Source: Thermohalobaculum sp039816045 (GTDB lineage: Bacteria > Pseudomonadota > Alphaproteobacteria > Rhodobacterales > Rhodobacteraceae). From it: a stretch of 64,000 nt of DNA. The stretch covers positions 1 through 64,000 of the forward strand of contig JBCBYB010000008.1 of assembly GCA_039816045.1 (NCBI GenBank), given 5' to 3'. Position 1 is the stretch's first letter. Every line of letters begins with the position of its first letter. Below, in pieces: positions 34,740 to 43,000 of this stretch. Under the pieces are notes generated by a model, which saw only the letters and a list, made by a program, of their open reading frames with translations, was not told the DNA's origin and did no database searches. The position numbers were made by a program, and so were the translations under genes.

Positions 34740-35342
34740 TCACTCAGCCTTCGGCGCTCCGCGGAGCATCCGGTCCAGCAACCCGTCGCGCCGGACATAC
34801 TGGTGGTGCAATGCGGCGCCCGCATGCACCGCCAACAATGCCGCGAGCGCCACGGCGAACCCGGTGTGGAAGCTCTTAAGGATCGCCTCCAGCGCCTCGT
34901 CGCCCGGATCATAGGGGTCTGGGAGCTCGAACAGACCGAACACCATGTTCTTGATCTGGATGTAGGAATCGCTGTCGTTGAGCGGAGAGGCCGACGCCAT
35001 CAGCCAGCCAGTGACCGGCAACCCGATCATCAGCCCATAGAGCATCAGATGCCCCGCATTCGCGAGCATCTTGTCCATTGCGCTCATCCCCTCGGGCAGC
35101 GGCGGCGCGGGGTTCGTGAGCCGCCACCAGATCCGGATGAGGCCAAGCACAAAGACCACGAAGCCGAAGCTCTTGTGCGTTTGCGTCAGCTCGAGGCGTA
35201 ACAGCAGGTCCTCCGAGCTATCCCCCAGCACCCGCACCATATAAGCACCGACGACCAGCATTCCGATCATCAGCACGGCGATCGACCAGTGCAACAGCCG
35301 CGCCGGCCAGCCCCATCCCGTCTCGGTGTTCTTGACGCTCAT
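34740..35342 (-). CDS. cytochrome b561
   Basis: A 200-residue four-helix di-heme membrane protein of the CybB type. Candidate heme-ligand histidines are in LLHWSIAV (helix 1), THKSFGF, AGHLMLYG (helix 3) and FHTGFA/VHAGAALHHQY (helix 4). RBS AGGAGG stands before the ATG. It is the last gene of a run with two YceI proteins, an association common in proteobacteria, where the b-type cytochrome may pass electrons to or from YceI-bound quinone. Confidence 0.9.
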   Translation of the reverse strand: MSVKNTETGWGWPARLLHWSIAVLMIGMLVVGAYMVRVLGDSSEDLLLRLELTQTHKSFGFVVFVLGLIRIWWRLTNPAPPLPEGMSAMDKMLANAGHLMLYGLMIGLPVTGWLMASASPLNDSDSYIQIKNMVFGLFELPDPYDPGDEALEAILKSFHTGFAVALAALLAVHAGAALHHQYVRRDGLLDRMLRGAPKAE

Positions 35343-35360
35343 CTAAGCCTCCTGTTGCAG

Positions 35361-35969
35361 TCAGGCGCGCTGCGCGATCAGGTCGAACTCCACGGCAACC
35401 TCGCGGCCCACATCCACCACCAGCGCGGATGGTCCGACGCCCAGCAGGAACTCCGTCCGGTCGAGCGCCAAGCGCCCCTGGGCGCGGGCCTCGTTCCCCT
35501 GAATGTCTAGCGCGATCTCCGAGACCGTCACGGCCCGTTTGCCACGGATCTCAATATCCCCTTCGGCGCGGTAAAGCTGCCCGCCGAGCGGGTTGAGGCC
35601 GCGGAGCCGGTAAACCACCTCCGGGTGATTGCGCGCATCGAACCACTCTGCCGAGGTGGCAAAAGCGCTGAACAGCGGGTTGCCGAGGTCAATGCTGTCC
35701 GACCGGATCCGCATGTCGAGGCTGGCGGCCTGAGGATCGGAGAGATCCATCTGCCCGCTGCCTGCAACCTCTTCGAAATGCCCCTCGGCGGCTTTCCCGT
35801 TCAAAGAATAGGAAAATCCGATCCGCGAGGCGGCGGGCACGACCCGCCACTCCGGCGCGGCAGCCGCCGCGCGTGCGCCCGGCAGAGCCGTGGCGACAAT
35901 CCCCGCCAGCACCATCCGGCGGCTCGGTGTGGCGGCCATGCTCTGGGTGAAATCGTGCCCGCGTGCCAT
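35361..35969 (-). CDS. YceI family periplasmic protein (Tat signal)
   Basis: A 202-residue lipocalin-like YceI protein. The N-terminus carries SRRMVLAGIVATALPGARA, a twin-arginine signal. The domain begins WRVVPAASRIGFSY and continues with DMRIRSDSIDLGN, EVVYRLRGLNPLG and FLLGVGPSALVVDVGREVAV. It differs from the neighbouring YceI by lacking some canonical residues after the domain start. Members bind isoprenoid quinones in a beta-barrel. It starts three bases after the upstream yceI. Confidence 0.88.
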   Translation of the reverse strand: MARGHDFTQSMAATPSRRMVLAGIVATALPGARAAAAAPEWRVVPAASRIGFSYSLNGKAAEGHFEEVAGSGQMDLSDPQAASLDMRIRSDSIDLGNPLFSAFATSAEWFDARNHPEVVYRLRGLNPLGGQLYRAEGDIEIRGKRAVTVSEIALDIQGNEARAQGRLALDRTEFLLGVGPSALVVDVGREVAVEFDLIAQRA

Positions 35970-35972
35970 GGC

Positions 35973-36557
35973 TCAGCCCGCCGGGCTCATTTCCAGGTGG
36001 ATCTCCACCGGGATAATGGTGCCGACCGCAGGCGCGGCATAGGTGATGCCGAACGCCGTCCGGTCGATCTCACCGGTCACGGCAAAGCCCGCGACGGTCT
36101 TCTCCGGGTTGAACGGCGACGGGCCGAGCTTGTTCAACGTCGCGGCGAGCGTCACCTCCTGGGTCACACCGCGGATCGTGAGGTTGCCCGTGATGTCTGC
36201 CGTCTCGGCCCCGGTCGGGGTGATCGCGGTCGAGGCAAAGGTGATCTGCGGGTGGTTCTCGACGTCGAAGAAGTCCTTGCTGCGAATGTGCTCGTCGCGC
36301 TTGGCCCAGAAGGTGTCGACGCTGGCGGCCTCGATCACGAACCGCACGGAGCTGGTCTCGACGGCTTCCGGATCGAAGTCGATTTCGGCATCGAACTCAC
36401 GGAATTGGCCATGGGTCAGCGAGAAGCCGAGATGGTCGACGGAGAACTTCACATGCGCATGGCTTTTGTCGAGCACGTAGGGCTCGGCCACGGCCGACCC
36501 GGCGGTTGCGACCGCAAGCGCCAGCGCAGCGGCGAGGGAACGGAGGGGTTTAGGCAT
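35973..36557 (-). CDS. YceI family periplasmic protein
   Basis: A 194-residue periplasmic YceI protein. The chosen ATG has AGGAGAG in front and begins a Sec signal peptide (MPKPLRSLAAALALAVATAG, cleavage after AVA). The domain begins YVLDKSHAHVKFSVDHLGFS and contains FWAKRDEHIRSKDFFDVENH and NLTIRGVTQEVTL, the most typical YceI features. An in-frame extension to 36659 would add unrelated residues. It is first in the run YceI-YceI-cytochrome b561 and has a 186-base upstream region. Confidence 0.92.
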   Translation of the reverse strand: MPKPLRSLAAALALAVATAGSAVAEPYVLDKSHAHVKFSVDHLGFSLTHGQFREFDAEIDFDPEAVETSSVRFVIEAASVDTFWAKRDEHIRSKDFFDVENHPQITFASTAITPTGAETADITGNLTIRGVTQEVTLAATLNKLGPSPFNPEKTVAGFAVTGEIDRTAFGITYAAPAVGTIIPVEIHLEMSPAG

Positions 36558-36743
36558 CGATCTCTCCTGGTCTTCGTTTGGATCGCGGGACGACAGCCGC
36601 CCCGCGACAACAAGTAGCGATCCGAGGACGCCGTGACAGCGAGGCCACGGAAAATTCACCTTTGCGGTTCGGAGAAGAGACGCCAGAGACTGCGTCTGCT
36701 CACCGGACCCGTATCTATAAGTGCCAGGGCGGGCCGAGATGGT

Positions 36744-38159
36744 TCACGGTGAGGTGTGCTCGGTCTGGACGGGGAGCATTGCCACCGCAGTCAGGCCTCC
36801 CTCTGCCCGGTTCTCAAGCCGGACATCTCCGCCATGGCGTTGGAGGATGGTCCGCGCGATCGAGAGGCCGAGGCCGACGCCACCGGTCTCGCGGTTCCGC
36901 GAGGGCTCGAGCCGCACAAAGGGCTCGAACATCGTCTCCAACACGTCCTCTGGCAGGCCTGGCCCCCGGTCTGAGATGGCGACGCGGGCCATCCCGGCTT
37001 TGACGGTAAGAGCGACCTCCGCCTCATCGCCATAGCGCACCGCATTGTCGATGAGGTTTCGCAACGCCCGGCGGAGCGCCACGGTCCGGCAGAGCACCAC
37101 CGCCGGCGCGAGGTCGCCGAGCGTCACCGGCTGGCCAAGCTCCTCGTAGTCCTCGGCGATGCTCTCCACCAAGGCTCTCAGATCGACCGCGCGCATCGGC
37201 TCCTCGGCCGCCTCCTCATGGGCGAACGCGAGCGTGGCCTCGACGATCCGTTGCATCTCATCGAGACCGGCAAGGAGCTTGGCGCGGGTCTCCTCGTCCT
37301 CCACCAGTTCTGCGCGCAGCCGCATGGTGGTGATCGGTGTCTTCAGATCGTGGCTGATGGCCGCCAAAAGACGGGTCCGGTCGGCAACATAGCGGGCGAG
37401 CCGCTCTTGCATCGCGTTGAACGCGGTGATCAGGCGGCGGGCCTCCACCGGCCCTCTCGGGGGCACCGGCTCGTCCCGTGCCCCGCGTCCAAAGCGATCC
37501 GCAGCGCCTGCGAGCATCCGGAGCGAGCGTGTCGTGCGCCCGATCGTCAGCGTCACGATCAACACGATGGCGAACGCCGCAAGGACCAGCTGCACAAGTG
37601 CCGGCCAGGCCCATTGCAGTGGAGGCTGGGGGAAGTCGACCTGGAGGGTCAGCCACTGTCCGCTGTCGAGCGCGATGCTGGCCAGGAGTTGATCTGGCCC
37701 CCGGCGGCGATGGTCGTCGTCGTCATGATCGTCATCGTCATCGCCGTGCCGGCGGCGCACGGCGACCCGCACGCGCTCGCGCCAGTCGCGATCTTCCAGA
37801 TCCTGGAGTGCACGCAACAACCGCGCCCGCAGAAAGCCTGACATCCGATCGGAACCAGTCCGCGCCAGCGCACCCCGGCGTGCAAGAGTGAGACGTGCAA
37901 GTCGCGTGGAGCCGACCGCAAGGATACGCGCATGACCCGTCTCCGGCGTCCGCTCCAGCAACAGCGCAACACTTGCCATCCGCGAGAGCGCCTCCCCAGC
38001 AAAGGCCGCCTGCACCGCCCGGATGCGCTCGCCGAAAAAGAACTGCGCCGCCACGGCCTGGGAGAGCACGAGCGCCAGGAGCAGCAGACAGATCAGCTGC
38101 CCTCGAAGCGTCGCAGGCCAGGGACGGCGACGACCGAGCCACCTCAGCACCCCGCCCAT
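36744..38159 (-). CDS. sensor histidine kinase with His/Asp-rich periplasmic loop
   Basis: A 471-residue membrane kinase. TM1 is near residues 20-42 and TM2 near 185-205, bounding a periplasmic domain with an unusual cluster HGDDDDDHDDDDHRRR at about 137-152. HAMP follows, then the H-box AISHDLKTPITTMRL with the phospho-acceptor His at about 270. The N-box is LRNLIDNAVRYG and the ATP lid ISDRGPGLPEDV to GGVGLGLSIAR. I prefer the ATG at 38159, eight bases after GAGGAG; a TTG at 38165 also overlaps the regulator stop. The acidic/His loop suggests sensing of a divalent cation, which is inference. Confidence 0.92.
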   Translation of the reverse strand: MGGVLRWLGRRRPWPATLRGQLICLLLLALVLSQAVAAQFFFGERIRAVQAAFAGEALSRMASVALLLERTPETGHARILAVGSTRLARLTLARRGALARTGSDRMSGFLRARLLRALQDLEDRDWRERVRVAVRRRHGDDDDDHDDDDHRRRGPDQLLASIALDSGQWLTLQVDFPQPPLQWAWPALVQLVLAAFAIVLIVTLTIGRTTRSLRMLAGAADRFGRGARDEPVPPRGPVEARRLITAFNAMQERLARYVADRTRLLAAISHDLKTPITTMRLRAELVEDEETRAKLLAGLDEMQRIVEATLAFAHEEAAEEPMRAVDLRALVESIAEDYEELGQPVTLGDLAPAVVLCRTVALRRALRNLIDNAVRYGDEAEVALTVKAGMARVAISDRGPGLPEDVLETMFEPFVRLEPSRNRETGGVGLGLSIARTILQRHGGDVRLENRAEGGLTAVAMLPVQTEHTSP

Positions 38160-38161
38160 AC

Positions 38162-38908
38162 TCAACGCTCCTCGGAGATCTCACCGGCGAACACGTATCC
38201 GCCTGCCCAGACCGTCTTGATCAGCACCGGGTCTTTGGGGTCCCGTTCGATCTTGCGTCGGAGGCGGCTGACCTGGTTGTCGATGCTGCGGTCATAAACC
38301 TGGGCGGCACGTCCGCTGGTCAGATCGAGCAGCTGCGCCCGGCTGAGCACCATGCCTGGCCGCTCCACAAAGGTCTTGAGCAACCGGAAATCCGTGGCGC
38401 TTAAGGGGATGGCGACGCCCCGATCGTCGACAAGCTCCCGCCGCGCGAGGTCGAGCAGCCAGCGATCGAAGCGCATGCGGCCCGTCGCGGGGGCATTGCG
38501 CGTCTCCGCCGGTTCGCCGGTCCGGCGCAGCACCGCTTTGATCCGAGCAAGCAGTTCCCGCGGCGAAAAAGGCTTCGTCACATAGTCGTCGGCACCGAGC
38601 TCGAGGCCCACGATGCGGTCGGTCTCGTCATCGCGCGCGGTCAGCAGAATGATAGGAATGGTCCCGCCGCGCCCGAGCTCGGAACTCTTGGCCCGCAGGT
38701 CGCGGCAGAGCGCGAGCCCGTCCTCTCCCGGCATCATGATGTCGAGTACGATCAGATCGACCGTAGCGGTCTTCAGGACCTTTCGAAGGGCCGCACCCCC
38801 GTCCGCGAGGCTTGTGCGGAAACCGTTCTTCTCGAGATACCGGGCCAGCGGCTCGCGGATGTCGCGGTGGTCGTCGACCACGAGAATATGGGCAGAGGCG
38901 TCAGTCAT
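38162..38908 (-). CDS. OmpR-family response regulator
   Basis: A 248-residue regulator. The receiver domain has Asp12-Asp13 (VVDDHRD), the phosphorylated Asp56 in VLDIMMPGEDG, Thr in ILLTARDDE and Lys in YVTKPFSPRE. A winged-helix DNA-binding domain follows from about residue 145 (SATDFRLLKTFVERPG, VSRLRRKIERDP). It is upstream of and coupled to the histidine kinase, and divergent from the EF-hand gene with paired inverted repeats in the shared intergenic region. Confidence 0.95.
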   Translation of the reverse strand: MTDASAHILVVDDHRDIREPLARYLEKNGFRTSLADGGAALRKVLKTATVDLIVLDIMMPGEDGLALCRDLRAKSSELGRGGTIPIILLTARDDETDRIVGLELGADDYVTKPFSPRELLARIKAVLRRTGEPAETRNAPATGRMRFDRWLLDLARRELVDDRGVAIPLSATDFRLLKTFVERPGMVLSRAQLLDLTSGRAAQVYDRSIDNQVSRLRRKIERDPKDPVLIKTVWAGGYVFAGEISEER

Positions 38909-38961
38909 AGCTCCTCCCTACCCCGACAGCGCTGGCCACGTATGCGAAAAATGTAACCAAC

Positions 38962-39029
38962 TGTCGCAGATCACCGCCGAGGCACGGCTCGTGACAATCT
39001 CAGTGGTGGCATGGCGAACTTCTGCGACA
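38962..39029. promoter_or_regulatory. paired 9-base inverted repeats, candidate response-regulator sites
   Basis: TGTCGCAGA at 38962-38970 and its exact reverse complement TCTGCGACA at 39021-39029 lie 50 bases apart between the divergent regulator and EF-hand genes. A CCAAC flanks both arms at slightly different spacing. The left arm is also preceded by GTAAC ten bases away (GTAACCAACTGTCGC), recalling the tandem half-site spacing of OmpR-type regulators. Binding by the adjacent regulator is inferred. Confidence 0.5.
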
Positions 39030-39078
39030 ACCGTTGGCTATCTCGGGGTCATCGCAAATCACAGCAAGGACACCCGAT

Positions 39079-39609
39079 ATGAAACGCGCCTCTCTCCTCA
39101 CAATGCTCGCCTTTGGCGGCCTCACCACGGCCGTGATCGGCGCCGCCGCGGTCAGCGCTGCCCATAGCGGACCGCGCGGCCATGGCTGGCACGACGCCAA
39201 ACACGCGGTCTTCGGTCCCGGCATGCACGGCGCCAAGCACGGCGGGCACGGGCCGCGCGAGATGCTTCGCTATCTCGATGCCAATGGCGACAACGCACTG
39301 GAGCGCACAGAGGCCGAGGGCACCATTGTCGCCAAGCTTGCGCAGTTCGATGCCGATCGGGACCAGGTGCTGACGCTCGAGGAGTTCGAGGGGCTTTGGC
39401 TGGATTTCACCCGCAGCCGGATGGTCGATCGCTTCCAACACCTTGACGAGAATGGCGATGGTCGCGTGACCGAAGCCGAGATGACCGACCCGCTCGACCA
39501 TGTCTTCGCCCGCGTCGACATGAACGAGGACGGCCGGATAGACCGGGAGGACCGTCGAGAGATCCGCCGCCTCTTCATGCGCCACCGCTACGAGCAGGAC
39601 GACGACTGA
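39079..39609 (+). CDS. periplasmic EF-hand calcium-binding protein
   Basis: A 176-residue exported protein with four EF-hand loops. The signal peptide is residues 1-28. A His/Gly-rich linker (HGWHDAKHAVFGPGMHGAKH) follows, then loops starting DANGDNALERTE, DADRDQVLTLEE, DENGDGRVTEAE and DMNEDGRIDRED, each with Asp/Asn at positions 1, 3 and 5 and Glu or Asp at 12. The start is the ATG after AAGGAC; an upstream in-frame start at 39034 would precede the signal peptide. It is divergent from the two-component operon and is a likely target or accessory of it. Confidence 0.9.
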   Translation: MKRASLLTMLAFGGLTTAVIGAAAVSAAHSGPRGHGWHDAKHAVFGPGMHGAKHGGHGPREMLRYLDANGDNALERTEAEGTIVAKLAQFDADRDQVLTLEEFEGLWLDFTRSRMVDRFQHLDENGDGRVTEAEMTDPLDHVFARVDMNEDGRIDREDRREIRRLFMRHRYEQDDD

Positions 39610-39621
39610 CACGGCTCAGAG

Positions 39622-39639
39622 GCCGGGGGCAGACCCGGC
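39622..39639. terminator. GC-rich hairpin after the EF-hand gene
   Basis: GCCGGG and CCCGGC form a perfect 6-base stem around a 6-base loop, 13 bases after the stop codon. No T-tract follows, so intrinsic termination is only possible, not clear. Confidence 0.35.
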
Positions 39640-39838
39640 GAGCACCATTCGGCGGCGGACTTTCGGGGCGCCCCCCCGCCCGCCGCCAGGCGGCTTTGAA
39701 AGCGATGATTTGGCCTCGCCGCCCGGCAAAGACGAATGTAATGTTGTGTCGTTGATTCGCGTGACCCCGCGTTCGGCTCTCCCACATCACCGACACGCAG
39801 CCCCGCATACCGGGGCTCAAACTGCCAGGAATTATCCC

Positions 39839-41704
39839 ATGGCCATCTTTACTGTTACCACCACCGCCGACACCGGTGCCGGCTCCCTGCGTCGCGCCAT
39901 TGCCGATGCGAACCAAACACCGGGCGCCGACACCATCGTCTTCGACCTGCCGCAGGACTCCGTCATCCGCCTCATGCAGGGCGAGATTGCGATCCGCGAT
40001 GCGCTCACCATCAACGGCGATCTCGACAGCGACGGCACCCCCGACATCACGATCACGGGTGACGCGAACGGAGACGACGTCACCCGCCCCGACGGCACCA
40101 CCGATGTGCTTGCGAGCCAGGCCGCTGGCACCCATGACGACAACATCCGCCTGTTCAACGCGACCGCCGAGACCACCATCAATGGTCTGACGCTCACGGG
40201 CGGCAGCTTCGTCAGCAGCGATTTCCGCGCCGATGGCGGCGGCGCGATCAGCGTCGACCCCGGCTTCTACGGGCAAGGAAACCCTGCACTCACCATGACC
40301 GACAGCGTGGTCAGCGGAAACTACAGCGGCGGGATCAACACCCTCGGCGGCGGGATCTTCGTGCCGATCAACGATGCGGTGATTACTGGCTCCACCATCA
40401 GCGACAACCTGGCCGCTGGCACGGGAGGCGGTATCTTCGCCGGCGGTCTGACGCTCACAGGCTCCACCGTGTCAGGCAACATCGCGCTCGACCAAGGGCT
40501 CGACGGCGGAGGCGGCATCCGCGCGAGCAGCGTCGACATCGTCAACTCGACCATCAGCAACAATTGGTCGGACGGGCGCGGCGGCGGGATCGATGCGAGC
40601 TATGTCAGCGCGACCAATGCCACGATCTCCGGCAACACCTCTGGCGGTGGGGGCGGCGGCATCATCGGCGGCGGCATCACCCTCACCAACACCACAGTCA
40701 CCGGGAACGGAACCACGAACTTCCGCGGCGAGGGCGGCGGGGTCTACGCCTTCTCCTACATGCAGCTCAACAACACGCTCGTGCTCGGCAACGTGTCCGG
40801 CTACAGCTACGGCGCCGATGTGGCGGGTGACGAGATCGCAACCGATGGCGCTCCGATCACGGCGGTCACCAGCATCGTCGGAGCGAACGCGGCGGCCTTC
40901 GACGCCAGCGGATTTGCCAACATCCGAAACGCGCTGCCCTCCAATGTCTTCGCCCAGACCACCGAGACCCGCGTGGATGCCGACGGCGATGGCATCGCCG
41001 AGGCTGCAACCGGCGTGATCGGAGGCCGCGTCGCGAGCAATGGCGGACCGGTCCAGACAGCCGCCCTCGCGGATGGGGCCGGCAACCCCGCGCTCGATGC
41101 GGGCAGCGACCAGATCTTTGACCAGGTGCCAGCGGTCGATGCGCGTGGCCAGTCCCGCTTTGTCGACCGCGCGGGCATCGGAGACGACGGACCCATCGGC
41201 TCCGGCATCATCGACATCGGCGCCTTCGAGTTCACCGGTGAGGTGATCGAGCCCTGCCCCGGCACACCCATCACGGTCGAAACCGCCGAGATCGTCGCCT
41301 TCGTCTACGAGGCGCTCTTGAACCGCAATGGTGGCATCGACAATCCGGGCTTCAATTTTTGGATCGATGCGCTCGAGGGTGCGCTGCCAAACGGCCAGGA
41401 CCCGATCACGCTCCAGCAGATGGTCGAGGCCTTCTATGTCTCGCCCGAGTTCATCGCGGCCTTTGGGGAGATCGAGAGCTTCACTCCACGCGAGATCGTG
41501 GAGCTCTACTATCGCAACATCCTCGACCGGGAGGGCGACACCGGCGGCATCGACTTCTGGACCGGAGTTATCGAGAGCGGAAGCTTTACGCCCGCGGATG
41601 TGCTGATCGCCTTTGCGACGGCGCAGGAGAACCGGGACGCCTTGCAAATCACCGTCACCGACAACGGCGACTGCACCTGGGACGTCGACGTCCTCTTGGT
41701 CTAG
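39839..41704 (+). CDS. beta-helix surface protein with DUF4214 domain
   Basis: A 621-residue protein. It starts AIFTVTTTADTGAGSLRRAI, the motif heading many choice-of-anchor/CSLREA-like repeat proteins. Residues 90-330 are Gly/Ser/Thr/Asn-rich right-handed beta-helix repeats (GGGI, STISDN, STVSGN units). Residues 465-600 match DUF4214 (VAFVYEALLNRNGG, GFNFWIDAL, FYVSPEFIAAF, RNILDREGDTGGIDFW). There is no classical signal peptide, which with this architecture points to type I secretion, though no T1SS genes are nearby. The ATG chosen follows CAGGAA; the frame stays open to 39710. Confidence 0.85.
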   Translation: MAIFTVTTTADTGAGSLRRAIADANQTPGADTIVFDLPQDSVIRLMQGEIAIRDALTINGDLDSDGTPDITITGDANGDDVTRPDGTTDVLASQAAGTHDDNIRLFNATAETTINGLTLTGGSFVSSDFRADGGGAISVDPGFYGQGNPALTMTDSVVSGNYSGGINTLGGGIFVPINDAVITGSTISDNLAAGTGGGIFAGGLTLTGSTVSGNIALDQGLDGGGGIRASSVDIVNSTISNNWSDGRGGGIDASYVSATNATISGNTSGGGGGGIIGGGITLTNTTVTGNGTTNFRGEGGGVYAFSYMQLNNTLVLGNVSGYSYGADVAGDEIATDGAPITAVTSIVGANAAAFDASGFANIRNALPSNVFAQTTETRVDADGDGIAEAATGVIGGRVASNGGPVQTAALADGAGNPALDAGSDQIFDQVPAVDARGQSRFVDRAGIGDDGPIGSGIIDIGAFEFTGEVIEPCPGTPITVETAEIVAFVYEALLNRNGGIDNPGFNFWIDALEGALPNGQDPITLQQMVEAFYVSPEFIAAFGEIESFTPREIVELYYRNILDREGDTGGIDFWTGVIESGSFTPADVLIAFATAQENRDALQITVTDNGDCTWDVDVLLV

Positions 41705-41715
41705 GCTTCAAAACA

Positions 41716-41730
41716 ATGCGCGGTGCGCAT
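41716..41730. terminator. perfect small hairpin after the beta-helix gene
   Basis: ATGCGC-GGT-GCGCAT, a 6-base stem with a 3-base loop, lies 11 bases after the stop codon. It sits between this gene and the convergent znuA and may end one or both transcripts. A strong T-run is missing. Confidence 0.4.
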
Positions 41731-41805
41731 CAGTCGCATCGCGCCTATTAACGCTCCAGTTAGCAGCCCGCCCAGCCGGGCGAGCCTTACCGCGGAAGCG
41801 GCGTC

Positions 41806-42936
41806 TCACGCATCGGGCGCGATGCACCCGCGGAGGCTTTCGGCCAAACCCATCAAGAGCTCAGCATAAAGCGCAGGCCCGGGCTCCAGTTTGCTGCCGA
41901 GAGGATCGAGCACACCCGTACGGGCCTTGGTGCCTTCGGCAACCGTTTGCACAAGGCGCGCGTCGAATTGCGGCTCCGAGAACACACAGACGGCATTGGT
42001 TTCGGCAATCACCTCCCGGATCTCCGCCAACCGTCGAGGCCCTGGCGCCGTCGCATCGCCAACGGAAACCGCCCCGGTCGCCTCCACATCGAAACGTGCT
42101 TCGAAATAGTGATAGGCGTCGTGGAACACGATGTACGGGTTGCCACGGACTGGCGCGAGACGCTCGTCCAGCTTGGCCGACACCGCCTTCAACTCCGCCG
42201 TTGCAGACGCTGCGTTCTCCGTATAGCGCGCAGCGTTCTCGGGATCCGCAGCGCTCAGTTCGGCGGCGATATAGGCGAGCCAGGTGATTGCATTCTGTGG
42301 GTCGAGCCAAAAATGCGGATCGACGGCATCTGGTCCATGATCGTGCCCATGATCGTCATGGCCGTGGTCATCATGCGCGTGCTCGTCATGGCCATTGTCA
42401 TCGTGGCCATGCTTGTCGTCATCATGTTTGTCGTGGCCATGATCGTCGTGATCATCGGCATGGGCATGCTCATCCTTATGGTCGTCATCGTGCCCATGCT
42501 CATCGTCGTGCCCGTGGTCGTCATGCCCATGTTCATCGCCGTGATCATGGGCCTCGAACCGCGCCCCAGTCCGATAACCAAGCCGCACCAGGCCATCGAC
42601 ATCGGCCAACACCATCGACTGCGCGTCTGTCGCGCCGGCCTCGATCGCACGTCCGAGCCAGGGGGTCAGCCCTTCGCCCATCCAGAAGACAAAGTCCGCG
42701 TCGGCCAGCCGCCCCATATCGGACGGGCGCATCGCATAGCCATGCGGAGACGATCCTTGAGGGAGCAGAACACTCGGCGTGCCGACCCCGTCCATCACTT
42801 GCGAAACAAGCGCGTGGACAGGGGCGATGTCCGTCACCACTTTAGGGGATCCGGCGCGGGCTTCCCCTAATGCAATAAATGCGGCAGTAACCGCCGCCAC
42901 AGATCCAATGGTTCCACGCAACGGCGTTGTCTCCAC
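41806..42936 (-). CDS. znuA: zinc ABC transporter substrate-binding protein ZnuA
   Basis: A 376-residue periplasmic zinc-binding protein of the cluster A-I family. A signal peptide covers residues 1-28, with a GTG start. The first metal histidine is in GSSPHGYAMRPSD. Residues about 128-205 form an extreme His/Asp/Glu-rich loop of DHGHDDHGHDDEH-like units, as in ZnuA and longer than usual. The later metal ligands are in DPHFWLDPQNA and VFHDAYHYFEARF, and the C-terminal FSEPQFDARL is typical. It is divergent from zur across the Zur box. Confidence 0.95.
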   Translation of the reverse strand: METTPLRGTIGSVAAVTAAFIALGEARAGSPKVVTDIAPVHALVSQVMDGVGTPSVLLPQGSSPHGYAMRPSDMGRLADADFVFWMGEGLTPWLGRAIEAGATDAQSMVLADVDGLVRLGYRTGARFEAHDHGDEHGHDDHGHDDEHGHDDDHKDEHAHADDHDDHGHDKHDDDKHGHDDNGHDEHAHDDHGHDDHGHDHGPDAVDPHFWLDPQNAITWLAYIAAELSAADPENAARYTENAASATAELKAVSAKLDERLAPVRGNPYIVFHDAYHYFEARFDVEATGAVSVGDATAPGPRRLAEIREVIAETNAVCVFSEPQFDARLVQTVAEGTKARTGVLDPLGSKLEPGPALYAELLMGLAESLRGCIAPDA

Positions 42937-42968
42937 TTCACTTGTGCATCTCTGAGCCCTGGGTATAT

Positions 42969-42981
42969 GTTACAGTATAAC
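42969..42981. promoter_or_regulatory. Zur box between znuA and zur
   Basis: GTTACAGTATAAC is a 13-base near-palindrome of the alphaproteobacterial Zur type, in the short divergent region. It is placed to repress both znuA and zur-znuCB when zinc is plentiful. It ends one base before an in-frame ATG at 42983, which argues that zur translation starts further downstream. Confidence 0.65.
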
Positions 42982-43000
42982 GATGCAAGTGACCCGCACA

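Noticed and set aside
42303..42552. Tandem GTCATG-like DNA repeats resembling a CRISPR or satellite array
   Set aside because: In-frame coding for the His/Asp loop of ZnuA; units are short and irregular with no spacers.
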